Notes: generated by a model from the letters alone, not told the origin. A stretch of 44,754 bases of DNA from Fimbriimonadaceae bacterium (GCA_020850355.1 JADZEX010000054.1:1-44754); one strand, 5' to 3'; counted from the stretch's first letter, positions 17,228 to 25,036 are shown. A program made the numbers and translations.

Positions 17228-18247
17228 ATGTTCTTCAAGAGGCTGCTCGGACGGCCGCCATCCGCCACGCTGCCGGAGGCGCCCGATGACGATCCGCAGG
17301 CAGTAGCCGGTGGCACGCCGGTCGACGTGACGGCACCGGATTCCGGGCCGGCTGAGGAGGCCAGCCGGCAGGCCGCGGCGCTGGAGGACCTCTTGCGACG
17401 GCTCCACCGCGAGCTCTACCGTGCCGCCAAGGGCCAGCCATTGGGGCGAGACCTGCCACTCGCCAGGTTGTGCGAGTCGCTCGACCTCTTCTGCCACCAA
17501 CTCCACGCCGGGGCCTACCAACTCCAACGTGTGGGACCGGCCGCAGACAGCGCGGCGCCCGAGTCGGATGCACCCAACTTCGCCGCGGAGTCGGCCGACG
17601 TGGGGTGCGCGCAAGAGGGCCCCGCCCCGGCGCTGGTCGCTGCTCCAGCGGCCGTCGAGACGGCGCCAGCGGTCGCGGAACCAACCGACGACGGCGCGCC
17701 CGGCGGCGAGACACACCAGGACGAACCACCTTGGCAGCGGCTGCTACGGCAGATGGAGTCAGGCGAGCCCAGGTCCGGACTCGACTTTCTCGTGGCGATG
17801 CTTAAGGACCTTGAGGCGGTGCCGATAGCAGTCATGAGCGCGTTGGAGTCTGGTGACCAGGGCCAGCGGCTGCGCGAGCTTCGCCACCGGCTTGACCGAG
17901 CGCTGCACGAGCGGCTTGACCTGGCGCTGGTTGAGTCCGCATTAGGCGCCGACGAGGCCCAGGTTCTGGTGGTCGAGGTCGGCCAACGTCGGACGCAGGC
18001 CCTGGCTAACTTGCGTGCAGCGGGCGTGGAACGGATCGACCCGACGCAAGGGAGCCCGTTCCACCCCGGCGAGGTGGTGCCGAAGCCGGGTCTGGCGGTG
18101 CGGCCGACTCGACGCGCTGACTGGCACGGACGGGTCGCCGAGGTTTGTCCCGGCGATGCCGGCTACCGGCTGGCGGGGCGGGTCATCTGCCCAGCATTGG
18201 CGCGGCAATATGAGTACACTGGCGACCGCACAACTGACTCACCCTGA
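17228..18247 (+). CDS. GrpE-like protein 1, partner of the Hsp70-like ATPase
   Basis: 339 residues, with GGAG just upstream of ATG 17228. Two helical regions are seen (about 45-100 and 170-260), separated by an acidic/Ala/Pro-rich linker. The C-terminal 75 residues resemble the GrpE beta-domain: AGVERIDPTQGSPFHPGEVV, then RVAEVCPGDAGYRLAGRVIC and PALARQ. This follows the GrpE pattern 'GVERI...GxPFDP...V...GYxLxGRVLRPA'. An insertion of about 15 residues (KPGLAVRPTRRADWHG) lies inside the domain. GrpE proteins release ADP from Hsp70, so this is the expected partner of the preceding gene. The long N-terminal half is unlike standard GrpE. It shares the C-terminal module with the next gene, and the two genes overlap by 38 nt. 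The relation to GrpE is by motif inspection and moderately confident. Confidence 0.7.
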   Translation: MFFKRLLGRPPSATLPEAPDDDPQAVAGGTPVDVTAPDSGPAEEASRQAAALEDLLRRLHRELYRAAKGQPLGRDLPLARLCESLDLFCHQLHAGAYQLQRVGPAADSAAPESDAPNFAAESADVGCAQEGPAPALVAAPAAVETAPAVAEPTDDGAPGGETHQDEPPWQRLLRQMESGEPRSGLDFLVAMLKDLEAVPIAVMSALESGDQGQRLRELRHRLDRALHERLDLALVESALGADEAQVLVVEVGQRRTQALANLRAAGVERIDPTQGSPFHPGEVVPKPGLAVRPTRRADWHGRVAEVCPGDAGYRLAGRVICPALARQYEYTGDRTTDSP

Positions 18248-19052
18248 CCCCAGCAGCGCGCTGGACGAGCACCTGTGCACCGTTCTCCGGCAACTGGCTG
18301 CGCAATCGCGCCTCCCCGGCAGTTGCCGAACCGCCCTGGAAGGCGTCTTTCGAGCCCTGCCTGGTGCCCGACAGCAGGCCTGGCGGGAGTTGCTGCACCA
18401 GGACGACTTCGCCATCTGGCTGCGCGCCTTCACGCCGGGTGAACGGCTCGCTACCGAGTTCCGCCGCGGCCTGCTGCAACGGCTGGCGACGGTCGCCCGG
18501 CCGCCGCAGGCCACCCCAGTCGCATTGGCCCGGTCTGCCGACGTGCCGGCAGTGCTAGCCCGGCTGGCGGGCGTTTCCAACCCGGACGCCAACCTCTACG
18601 GACTCCTCGCCGCTGCCAACTGCCTGCCGCAGCTACCGGCGCAGCTCGCCGAGGCGCACAAGCGCGGCCAGTTGGCAGAGTGGGTGCGCAGCCATCGCGA
18701 CCGCCTGGACCGCGCTCTTTACACTCCATTTCGGGCTGTTCAGTTGGCAGACGAACTAGCCGCGCTGCTCACTACGAGCGAAGCCGAGGCGCTGGCCACG
18801 TGGCTCTGGGACCACCAGGCCGCCGGCCGCCGGGCTCTCGGAGCGCTCGGCCTGGAGCGAGTCGACCCGACCCCGGGCAGCCCCTTCGAGCCCGGCGAGG
18901 TTGTACCCAAAGCCGGTGCGGCACCTCGGCCAACCACCCGCCTCGACTGGCACGACCGGGTCGCCGAGGTGAGCCCGGGCGATGGCGGCTACCGTCTGGC
19001 CGGCCGCATGGTCTGCCCAGCGATGGCGCGGCGGTATGCGGCCACCGTTTGA
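18210..19052 (+). CDS. GrpE-like protein 2, tandem paralogue in the C-terminal domain
   Basis: 280 residues from ATG 18210, inside the end of the preceding gene. The N-terminal 200 residues are helical and show no obvious similarity to the first GrpE-like protein. The last 75 residues repeat its C-terminal module almost position by position: LGLERVDPTPGSPFEPGEVV, RVAEVSPGDGGYRLAGRMVC and PAMARRY, with the same inserted segment (KAGAAPRPTTRLDWHD). The two genes thus share one GrpE-like head on different helical bodies. This may allow two alternative or heteromeric exchange factors for the Hsp70-like protein. It is the last gene of the operon; a short GC hairpin follows about 55 nt after its stop. 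Identity as a coding gene is strong, the biochemical role is inferred. Confidence 0.7.
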   Translation: MSTLATAQLTHPDPSSALDEHLCTVLRQLAAQSRLPGSCRTALEGVFRALPGARQQAWRELLHQDDFAIWLRAFTPGERLATEFRRGLLQRLATVARPPQATPVALARSADVPAVLARLAGVSNPDANLYGLLAAANCLPQLPAQLAEAHKRGQLAEWVRSHRDRLDRALYTPFRAVQLADELAALLTTSEAEALATWLWDHQAAGRRALGALGLERVDPTPGSPFEPGEVVPKAGAAPRPTTRLDWHDRVAEVSPGDGGYRLAGRMVCPAMARRYAATV

Positions 19053-19372
19053 CGCTAGCCAGTCTGTGATTGGCTTGTCTGCACTCGCCCATCGTCCTGG
19101 CCGCGGCGCCGACTCGGCGCAGCTTGCGTTGGGCAGGCGGCACCTGGTGACGGCTGAATACGTCCCGGAGCAGCCGCAGGTGGCGCCCCGAACGACCTCC
19201 AGCTCAGCGGCGCAGCCGCTACGCGAGCGATCTGCTCGCCAAGCCGCCAGGTGAGCGTCCCTTGAGCCACGGCGTGTGTCGAGCAAGGCGTGCCGGGCCA
19301 CGCCGCCCGCGCGCCAGCCGTCGTGCTCAGGCCGGGCCGGCTGGTGCCCGCACGCCGGCGCTGGGCTGGCTC
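19053..19372. other. Intergenic region after the tubulin-like operon
   Basis: No gene is supported here. The open frames that cross it lack ribosome sites and domain content. It holds the weak hairpin at 19106-19120 and ends at the promoter starting at 19373. Confidence 0.6.
19106..19120 (+). terminator. Weak GC hairpin after the tubulin-like operon
   Basis: GCGCCG ACT CGGCGC forms a 6-bp stem with a 3-base loop about 55 nt beyond the last stop of the operon. It is not followed by a T-run, so intrinsic termination is uncertain. Confidence 0.3.
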
Positions 19373-19402
19373 TTGACCAGTCGCGGGGGCTACGCCTAGG
19401 AT
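19373..19402 (+). promoter_or_regulatory. Promoter of first HEAT-like gene, leaderless type
   Basis: TTGACC at 19373-19378, an 18-nt spacer, then TAGGAT at 19397-19402. The ATG follows after only 7 nt (19410), so transcription would start at or next to the start codon and the mRNA would have no leader. No Shine-Dalgarno site is present. Confidence 0.75.
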
Positions 19403-19409
19403 CCGGGGT

Positions 19410-20417
19410 ATGCGCCGAAGCGATCCTTTGCTGCAGCAGATTGCGACCGCTGGGCGGCTCGGTTGGCGAGCGCGCCGGCGGCTGGGGGCCGGGCCCGACG
19501 AGGCCTTGGTCGACGCGCTGCTGGCGCGTCTGCAGCGGGAGCCGGCGGGGGCGCGGCGGGGGCCGCGTGACACCGCGCTGGCGTGGTTGCAGGAGTACCT
19601 CTGGTGGTACGGCCGGCAGGCCTTCCGGTCCGCGACGCGCGCCGCGGTGCTGGCCAGTGAGTTGGCTCGCGAGGGGCTGCCGGCCGGGGCCGCGAGCAGC
19701 TCGACGGCCCGCCTGCCGCACCTGCGGGGCCTCCGGCTGCGGCGGCTCGAGGAGCTGCTGGCGCCGGGCGCTGGCGAGGTGGTGCCGCAACTGGTCAGCC
19801 TGCTGCGCGGCCCGGCCGGTGGCGGGGGGACGACCCTCACCCCGCTGGCCGCCCGGACCGGTGATCCGTGGCGGGACTGGATCTACACCGGCCCCAAGAT
19901 CGTGGCCTTGCGGCTGCTCTCGCCCGAAGTCCTGGCCAACCGCGTGCCGCTGCTGGAGGAGCTGCTCCGCAACGGCGACTCCTGGACCGCCCTCGCCGCC
20001 GGGGTGGCGCTGCACCAGGTGCAGGGCGCGGCGGCCGCGCCGCTGGTGGTGACGGAATGCCTCCGTCGCAGCGCCCCGGGCAGCGCCGCAGGCGGGCCGT
20101 ACCTGCGCGCGCTGGCGGCGCTGGGCGCCGATCTGGTGCCGCCAGCGGTGAGCTGGCTGGCCGACTCCGACGAGACCCGCGGCGCGCAGGCGGTGGCGCT
20201 GCTGTGGCAGCTCGGCCACCCAGCGGTGCCGGCCACGGCGGCCTGCTACGAGGCCTGTCCAGGCCCCCCACGGCAGCGCGCCGCGCAGGTCCTGGCGGCG
20301 CTCGACCCGGCCTGGCTGCGGCGCTTGCAGACCGCCCCCGACCCCGCCGAGCGCGGCCTCTCGCTGGCCCGCGACAGCGCCGACCCGGCGCTGGGCTTGA
20401 GCCGCAGCGAGCCGTGA
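19410..20417 (+). CDS. HEAT-like repeat protein 1 with C-terminal double GLS tag
   Basis: 335 residues, Leu/Ala/Arg-rich, with repeated helical pairs typical of HEAT/armadillo-like solenoids (VALLWQLGHPAVPATAACYE and similar). The N-terminal block (GWRARRRLG...ALVDALLARL) and the central block (GPKIVALRLLSPEVLANR) recur in the proteins at 20457-21461 and 22689-23669, making a three-member family. The C-terminus carries RGLSLARDSADPALGLSR, matched at identical spacing in both paralogues. No catalytic motif, signal peptide or membrane helix is seen. Solenoids of this kind usually bind proteins. The gene starts directly after a strong promoter with no ribosome site, so leaderless translation is likely. 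The functional partner is unknown. Confidence 0.78.
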   Translation: MRRSDPLLQQIATAGRLGWRARRRLGAGPDEALVDALLARLQREPAGARRGPRDTALAWLQEYLWWYGRQAFRSATRAAVLASELAREGLPAGAASSSTARLPHLRGLRLRRLEELLAPGAGEVVPQLVSLLRGPAGGGGTTLTPLAARTGDPWRDWIYTGPKIVALRLLSPEVLANRVPLLEELLRNGDSWTALAAGVALHQVQGAAAAPLVVTECLRRSAPGSAAGGPYLRALAALGADLVPPAVSWLADSDETRGAQAVALLWQLGHPAVPATAACYEACPGPPRQRAAQVLAALDPAWLRRLQTAPDPAERGLSLARDSADPALGLSRSEP

Positions 20418-20421
20418 ACCC

Positions 20422-20451
20422 TTGCCAGGTGCCCGCCGCGCCGACTACCCT
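20422..20451 (+). promoter_or_regulatory. Promoter of second HEAT-like gene, leaderless type
   Basis: TTGCCA at 20422-20427, an 18-nt spacer, then TACCCT at 20446-20451, with ATG 5 nt later at 20457. It matches the promoter of the preceding paralogue in layout, so the two tandem genes are transcribed separately and both probably without a leader. Confidence 0.7.
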
Positions 20452-20456
20452 GGGGT

Positions 20457-21461
20457 ATGGCTGACGACCACGGCTGGATCACGCAGCTCGCTACCAACGG
20501 GTCCTTGGGCTGGTGGACGCAGGTCCGCCTCAAACGACAGCCCGACTCGCGGCTGCTTGACGCCCTGCTGACGCGGCTCCGCCGCGAGGCGGAGTTGCCA
20601 GCGGGCCACCCGGAGCTGGCGCTGCTGCGGACCAGCGAGTACTGCGGCCACCACCAGTGTCTGGGCGACCTGGCGGCAGCGCACCGCGCCGCCGCGCTGG
20701 CCGCCGCCTTGCAGGCCGCCGCCGCGCGCGATGGGCGGACCTGGCTGTTCTGGCGCGAGCTGCCGCCGGACCACCCGCTGGTGCTGCTGCAGCACCTCCT
20801 GGCGCCCGGCGCGGCGGCGGTGGCGGCCGCGCTGCGACTGGTCCTGCAAGGTCCCCCGCAGCCAGCCCTGGCAGAGTTCGTCGATGCGGCCAGCAACCCC
20901 GTGCAGGCTGGCGCCTGCAGCAGCCCGAAGATCGTCGCCCTGCGGCTGCTGGCGTCGCACTGGACGACCGCTGACGAGCCGCTGCTGCGGCAGTTGCTGA
21001 CGCAGGAGGAGACCTTCACCGCGGCCCATGCGGGGCTGGCCTGGTGTCGGATCGCTGGTGGCGGCGTGGCGGGCGAGGTGGTGACGCGGCTGTTGCGGGC
21101 CCGGCTGGGGGCCGACTATGGGCAGGCCGAGTTGCTGGCGCAGGTGCTGGCACCGCTCGGCGCGGCCGCGGTGGCGCCGGCCTTGGGCCTGCTGACGGCG
21201 GCGGAGTACAGCCAGCGGCACCGCGCCGGCTGTCTGCTGGTGGCGCTCGGCGAGGTGGCGGTGGAGCCGCTGGCGAGTTACTGGCGGAGCTGCGCCGACT
21301 GGCGGGGACGACAGAACGCCGAGCAGGCCCTGACCGCCCTGGACCCGGAGCGTCTGCGGGCGGCCCGCCGCGAAGCCAAGAGCGCCGCCCGCGGGCTGAG
21401 CCTGGCCCGGCCGGACGGCGACCCCGAACGTGGTCTAAGTCGCGTGGACCCCGCCGGCTAG
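20457..21461 (+). CDS. HEAT-like repeat protein 2 with C-terminal double GLS tag
   Basis: 334 residues, a tandem paralogue of the preceding gene. Shared blocks are the N-terminal GWWTQVRLKRQPDSRLLDAL, the central SSPKIVALRLLASHW and the C-terminal EQALTALDPERLRAARRE. The protein ends with RGLSLARPDGDPERGLSR, aligned without gaps to the tags of its two paralogues. The body is helical and Ala/Leu-rich as in HEAT solenoids, with no enzyme motif. The sequences are clearly diverged (well under half identical by eye), so the duplication is old. Its own leaderless-type promoter lies between the two genes. Its stop overlaps by a few bases the stop of a convergent small gene. Function unknown; protein-protein interaction is the likely role. 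Confidence 0.78.
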   Translation: MADDHGWITQLATNGSLGWWTQVRLKRQPDSRLLDALLTRLRREAELPAGHPELALLRTSEYCGHHQCLGDLAAAHRAAALAAALQAAAARDGRTWLFWRELPPDHPLVLLQHLLAPGAAAVAAALRLVLQGPPQPALAEFVDAASNPVQAGACSSPKIVALRLLASHWTTADEPLLRQLLTQEETFTAAHAGLAWCRIAGGGVAGEVVTRLLRARLGADYGQAELLAQVLAPLGAAAVAPALGLLTAAEYSQRHRAGCLLVALGEVAVEPLASYWRSCADWRGRQNAEQALTALDPERLRAARREAKSAARGLSLARPDGDPERGLSRVDPAG

Positions 21462-21976
21462 GCCGTGGCGTCGAGGGCCTGCGGCGGCTCCTCGGGCTCT
21501 GGCGCCGGCCGGCCGCTGACCAGGGCGTGGTTGACGCGGGCCATCTGGTCGGTCATCAGGGCCTGCACCCCGAGGGCATCCTGGCTCTGCCCGCCAGCGG
21601 TCTGCGGCAGCTCGGCGGCCTCCTGCTCGGGCAGGGCTGGCTTGGCTGGCTCCTCTGGCGCGGTGCGACGCATCTGCTCGGCCAGCTCCACCAGCTCGGG
21701 CGCCGGCTCTTTGCTGGCAAAACTGGTGGCGGCGGCGCGCGCCGCGAGCAGCCTCCCGCGCAGCTCGAACTCCAACTCGATGCGCGCCTCGGTGACCACT
21801 TCGCCGCGCTGCGAGGCGCGTCGGAGCTGGTGGTTCAGCTCACCTTGTTCGCGATTGTACAACGTGACCGTCGTGGCGGTCACAGCGCTCTGCTCGGCTC
21901 CCGCCGCGCCTGTCCGATACGAGGTCGGTACCCTCGACGTGGCGTGGAGAGGAGCGCTTCCGCCCAAGTTGGCCAT
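21458..21976 (-). CDS. Hypothetical protein, Glu/Ala/Pro-rich
   Basis: 172 residues from the ATG at 21974-21976, chosen because TTGGAGACG lies 6-14 bases upstream; an in-frame ATG at 22018 lacks such a site. The N-terminal third is polar and Ser/Thr-rich (LHATSRVPTSYRTG; TATTVTLYNREQGELN). The middle is a charged helix (TEARIELEFELRGRLLAARA) and the C-terminal half is Glu/Pro/Ala-rich and probably disordered. No Cys, membrane segment or recognised motif is present. It is convergent with the second HEAT-like gene, sharing the last bases of both stop codons, and 110 nt downstream of the MocA-like gene on the same strand. A helical, repeat-binding partner of the adjacent HEAT-like proteins is conceivable but unsupported. 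Confidence 0.6.
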   Translation of the reverse strand: MANLGGSAPLHATSRVPTSYRTGAAGAEQSAVTATTVTLYNREQGELNHQLRRASQRGEVVTEARIELEFELRGRLLAARAAATSFASKEPAPELVELAEQMRRTAPEEPAKPALPEQEAAELPQTAGGQSQDALGVQALMTDQMARVNHALVSGRPAPEPEEPPQALDATA

Positions 21977-22086
21977 GGCTCGTCTCCAAAGACTGGTCCT
22001 CCCGATTCCTGAAAGCAAGTGGGAGGTAGACCACTGCTGACTCTGGTTTCGGCCGGTTCTCGATTCGCTTGAGGGTGAATCCGAAA

Positions 22087-22692
22087 TCAGTTCTTGCGTT
22101 TTTGTTGCCCCGCCGGCTGGTGGGCGGCGTAGTCGGCCGGGGTGTCGAGGTCGGTCAGGATGCCGTGGTCGGGCACGGCGACGAGGCGCACCCGGTGCGG
22201 CTGCTGCTGCCGCAGTTGGCGCAGCCCGACCTGCGGGTCGAGCGCGGCGACCGCCCCGAACAGGTCGGCCGCCAGCAGCAGCGGGTGGCCGCGTTGGCCG
22301 CCGCAGGTTGGGATCAGCAGCCCCCAGGGCGGCTCCAAGGCCGCGGCCAGGGATTGGTAGGTGGCGGCGTTCACCAGGGGCTGGTCGCCCGGCAACAGGA
22401 ACGCGCCCCGCCCTGCCGGCAGGGCCGCCAGACCCGCCAGCACCGAACTCAACATGCCGTCGTCGTAGCGCTGGTTCTCAACCCAGGCCGCGCCGGCCGC
22501 CGCGACCACCGGCCGCAGGCGGTCGGCCTGGTGGCCCAGCACCACCACCACCGGCGCGGCGCCGGCAGCTTGTGCCGTGGCAATGGTCGCGCCGAGCACG
22601 GTGCCGTCACCCCACGGCAGGTCGAGCTTGCGGCCGCCCATCCGACTCGCCCGGCCGGCCGCCAGGATCACCGCGCCGAGGGCCAGGCTCAT
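22087..22692 (-). CDS. mocA: MobA/MocA-like nucleotidyltransferase
   Basis: 201 residues. The N-terminus has the MobA-like NTP-transferase signature ILAAGRASRMGGRKLDLPWG (residues 9-28), in which the Gly-rich loop, Arg and Lys bind the nucleotide. LLPGDQPLVN supplies the metal-binding Asp region, and GQRGHPLLL and TDLDTPADY are typical of the MocA/YgfJ subfamily. MocA transfers CMP to molybdopterin to form the cytosine-dinucleotide cofactor of xanthine-dehydrogenase-type enzymes. Other members of this fold act on different nucleotides, so the substrate is not certain. The start overlaps the stop of the upstream HEAT-like gene (ATGA), so the two are coupled. No other molybdenum-cofactor gene is in the window. 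The family call is strong, the gene name is tentative. Confidence 0.85.
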   Translation of the reverse strand: MSLALGAVILAAGRASRMGGRKLDLPWGDGTVLGATIATAQAAGAAPVVVVLGHQADRLRPVVAAAGAAWVENQRYDDGMLSSVLAGLAALPAGRGAFLLPGDQPLVNAATYQSLAAALEPPWGLLIPTCGGQRGHPLLLAADLFGAVAALDPQVGLRQLRQQQPHRVRLVAVPDHGILTDLDTPADYAAHQPAGQQKRKN

Positions 22693-23669
22693 CGGGCGTC
22701 GTCCGGTCGGCTCAGGCCGCGCGTCGCGTCGCCGGGCGCGGCGGCGCGGCTCAGCCCCCGGGTCTGCAGGTCCCGCTCGCGGAGCACGTCGTGGAGCCGG
22801 CCGCGATCGAGCTGGCCCAGGGCCTCCTGCCCGTTTTCGATCACCAGCCACGAGGTGGCGGCCAACAGGCCGGCGGCCAGCGGCTCGACCGCCGCCGGCC
22901 CGATCCGCACCAGCAGCTTGACGGCGCGGTGCCGCACCACGAAGGAGTCGTCGGCCAGCCGACTCACGGCCCACTCCGCGGCCGCCGCGCCGCTGCCGGC
23001 GAGGGTTGGCAGCAGCAACGCATCGACCTGGGCTTCGCTGTGGCAGGCCGCCGCCAGGAGCTGGTCCAAGACGGCCGGCAGCACGGCCGGGCCGGCCAGC
23101 GCCAGCCATGGCACCGCTGCGGCCAGGGCGGTCCAAGGGTCCTCGGTCAGCACCAGCGCCGCCAGCCGCGGGACATCGTCGGCGGTGAGGTGGCCGGCCA
23201 GCAGCCGCAAGGCGCTGATCTTGGCCCCCACGGCGACCGGCGGCTGGCCCCGCCGCTCGACCACCACGGCCCCGCGCGATGGACCGTCCAGCAACTCGCG
23301 CAGCGCCGGCTGGACCGCCGCGCCGGCCACCCGCAGCAGGGGTTCGAGGGCAGCAAGCTGCAGCAGCCGGCCACCGTCCTCGCGATGCGGCAGGTTCGGC
23401 TCGCTGCTGCGCCGCAGGTCGACGGCTCCCAACGCGCCGACCAGTGCCCGCAGCCGCTCCGGCGTCTGCAGCCGGGCCGGCTGCTGGCGGGCCTGTTCGG
23501 CCACCAGTTGCAGCAACTCGCGCGGGTCGTTGAGCGGCTCGCCCAGGCGCTGCAGCACGGCGTCCAGGACCACCTCGCCCTCGCGTTGGAGCAGGCGACC
23601 CAACGACCAGGCGCCGATGCCGCGCGGCACCAGCCGATCGACGGTCGCCGGGTCCAGGGGCAGTGCCAT
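22689..23669 (-). CDS. HEAT-like repeat protein 3 with C-terminal double GLS tag
   Basis: 326 residues from ATG 23669. A farther in-frame ATG at 23693 lies inside the promoter's -10 box and is rejected. It is a paralogue of the two HEAT-like proteins at 19.4-21.5 kb. The N-terminal GAWSLGRLLQREGEVVLDAV, central GAKISALRLLAGHLTADDV and C-terminal QEALGQLDRGRLHDVLRE match theirs, and it ends with RGLSRAAAPGDATRGLSR. Helical solenoid repeats (AEWAVSRLADDSFVVRHRAV, KLLVRIGPAAVEPLAAGLL) resemble PBS-lyase/HEAT repeats. It overlaps the MocA-like gene, the only paralogue coupled to an enzyme, which may mean it helps load or deliver a cofactor; that is inference. The leader is only about 12 nt and has no ribosome site. 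Confidence 0.78.
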   Translation of the reverse strand: MALPLDPATVDRLVPRGIGAWSLGRLLQREGEVVLDAVLQRLGEPLNDPRELLQLVAEQARQQPARLQTPERLRALVGALGAVDLRRSSEPNLPHREDGGRLLQLAALEPLLRVAGAAVQPALRELLDGPSRGAVVVERRGQPPVAVGAKISALRLLAGHLTADDVPRLAALVLTEDPWTALAAAVPWLALAGPAVLPAVLDQLLAAACHSEAQVDALLLPTLAGSGAAAAEWAVSRLADDSFVVRHRAVKLLVRIGPAAVEPLAAGLLAATSWLVIENGQEALGQLDRGRLHDVLRERDLQTRGLSRAAAPGDATRGLSRPDDAR

Positions 23670-23688
23670 CGTGAGGGTCCGTGGCCTG

Positions 23689-23718
23689 AGCATACGCAGC
23701 GCGGCGGGCGGCGGTCAA
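23689..23718 (-). promoter_or_regulatory. Promoter of HEAT-like gene 3 and mocA
   Basis: On the minus strand, TTGACC (23718-23713), an 18-nt spacer, then TATGCT (23694-23689). The ATG is 19 nt below the -10 box. It is back-to-back with the nuoH promoter only 15 bp away. Confidence 0.75.
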
Positions 23719-23733
23719 GGGCGGCCGCGCGCG

Positions 23734-23762
23734 TTGACGCCGCTGCGGCGGCAGCGTAAGAT
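23734..23762 (+). promoter_or_regulatory. Promoter of nuoHI-cobA/hemD
   Basis: TTGACG at 23734-23739, a 17-nt spacer, then TAAGAT at 23757-23762. A GGAG ribosome site is at 23771-23774 and the nuoH ATG at 23786. It diverges from the promoter of the HEAT-like gene 3. Confidence 0.75.
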
Positions 23763-23785
23763 TACGGGCCGGAGAGCGCTACCCC

Positions 23786-25036
23786 ATGGATGCCGGCTGG
23801 GAGTTCATCCTCCGCGCCCTGATCATGCCGTTGCTGGTGATCATCGGGGTGATGTCCGCGGTACCGATCTGGATCTGGTTGGAGCGGCGGCTGTCCGCCC
23901 GCATCCACCAGCGGCTCGGCCCGAATCGCGTTGGGCCGGCCGGCCTGTTCCAGCCGCTGGCCGACGCCGTCAAGCTGCTCTTCAAAGAAGACATCACCCC
24001 CTCGCACGTCGACCGGCTGGTCTACCTGCTGGCCCCGGTGGTGGCGCTGATTCCAGCCCTCGCGGCGTTTGCGGTGATCCCCTTCGGCCGTGACCTCAAC
24101 GTGCGCCAGTACCTCTTCGGGGGGCCGGTGGTGGCGACGATTCCGGCCCAGGTCGCCGACGCCAACGTGGGGGTGCTCTGGATCCTGGCCCTCTCGTCGC
24201 TGGCGGTCTACGGCGTCGTGCTGGCCGGCTGGGCCTCCAACAACAAGTTCAGCCTGCTCGGCGGCGTGCGCTCGGCGGCGCAGATGATCAGCTACGAGCT
24301 GGCGCTGGGGCTGTCCGTGGTCGCCATCGTGCTCTCCAACAGCGTCTTCGCGAGCGCCAGCGGGGCCTCCACGCTGAGCCTGCGGACGGCCGTCGCCAGC
24401 CAACAGGGGCTCGGGCTGCTGAGCTGGAACGCCTGGTGGCACCTGCCGGCGTTCCTGGTCTTCGTGGTCTGCGCGATTGCCGAGACGAACCGCGCGCCGT
24501 TCGACCTGCCGGAGGCCGAGTCCGAGCTGACCGGCGGGTTCCACACCGAGTACAGCAGTTTCCGCTTTGCGATGTTCTTCATGGGCGAGTATGCCCACAT
24601 GACCACGCTGTCGGCGGTCGGTGTGACACTCTTCCTGGGCGGCTGGCTGAGCCCCTTCGCCGGGATTCCCCTACTGGGCGCGCTGAATGTCTCCAGCGTG
24701 CCGGTGCTGGGGGCGCTGATGCCGCTGGCCTGGTTCGGCCTGAAGGTCTTCCTGTGCATTGCCGGCTTCATCTGGCTGCGCTTCACGCTGCCGCGGATGC
24801 GGTGGGACCAGTTGATGAAGCTGGGCTGGATGGTGCTCCTGCCGGTAGCCCTGGCGTGGGTCGCGGTGACCGGCGTCTACCACGGCCTGGCGGGCCTGGT
24901 CGGCGGACCGCGCGGGTTGGTCCCGAGCTTCGACCCGGTCGACATCTACCGCTGGCTGGTGCTGCTGACGTACCTCGGCGTGGGCCTCATGCTGTACTTC
25001 CGGAAGACCGGCAAACTGGCGCCTGCCGCCGCCTAG
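23786..25036 (+). CDS. nuoH: NADH-quinone oxidoreductase subunit H
   Basis: 416 residues, a multi-pass inner-membrane protein with about eight to nine helices. It has the family blocks [22 protein letters not shown], here seen at residues about 30-52, [30 protein letters not shown] and [15 protein letters not shown]. These line the quinone-binding cavity and join the membrane arm of complex I to its peripheral arm. The acidic Glu-rich loop ([18 protein letters not shown]) is intact, which supports a working subunit. It is longer than the E. coli protein (about 325) because of a C-terminal extension with a further helix, as in several other phyla. It is followed 11 nt later by nuoI, and no other nuo gene is in the window. 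Its own promoter is seen upstream. Very confident. Confidence 0.97.
   Translation: MDAGWEFILRALIMPLLVIIGVMSAVPIWIWLERRLSARIHQRLGPNRVGPAGLFQPLADAVKLLFKEDITPSHVDRLVYLLAPVVALIPALAAFAVIPFGRDLNVRQYLFGGPVVATIPAQVADANVGVLWILALSSLAVYGVVLAGWASNNKFSLLGGVRSAAQMISYELALGLSVVAIVLSNSVFASASGASTLSLRTAVASQQGLGLLSWNAWWHLPAFLVFVVCAIAETNRAPFDLPEAESELTGGFHTEYSSFRFAMFFMGEYAHMTTLSAVGVTLFLGGWLSPFAGIPLLGALNVSSVPVLGALMPLAWFGLKVFLCIAGFIWLRFTLPRMRWDQLMKLGWMVLLPVALAWVAVTGVYHGLAGLVGGPRGLVPSFDPVDIYRWLVLLTYLGVGLMLYFRKTGKLAPAAA

Noticed and set aside
22069-24093. Plus-strand open frame across the MocA-like and third HEAT-like genes
   Set aside because: Low-complexity Arg/Pro/Ala/Ser translation and opposite to two genes with recognised domains and promoters.
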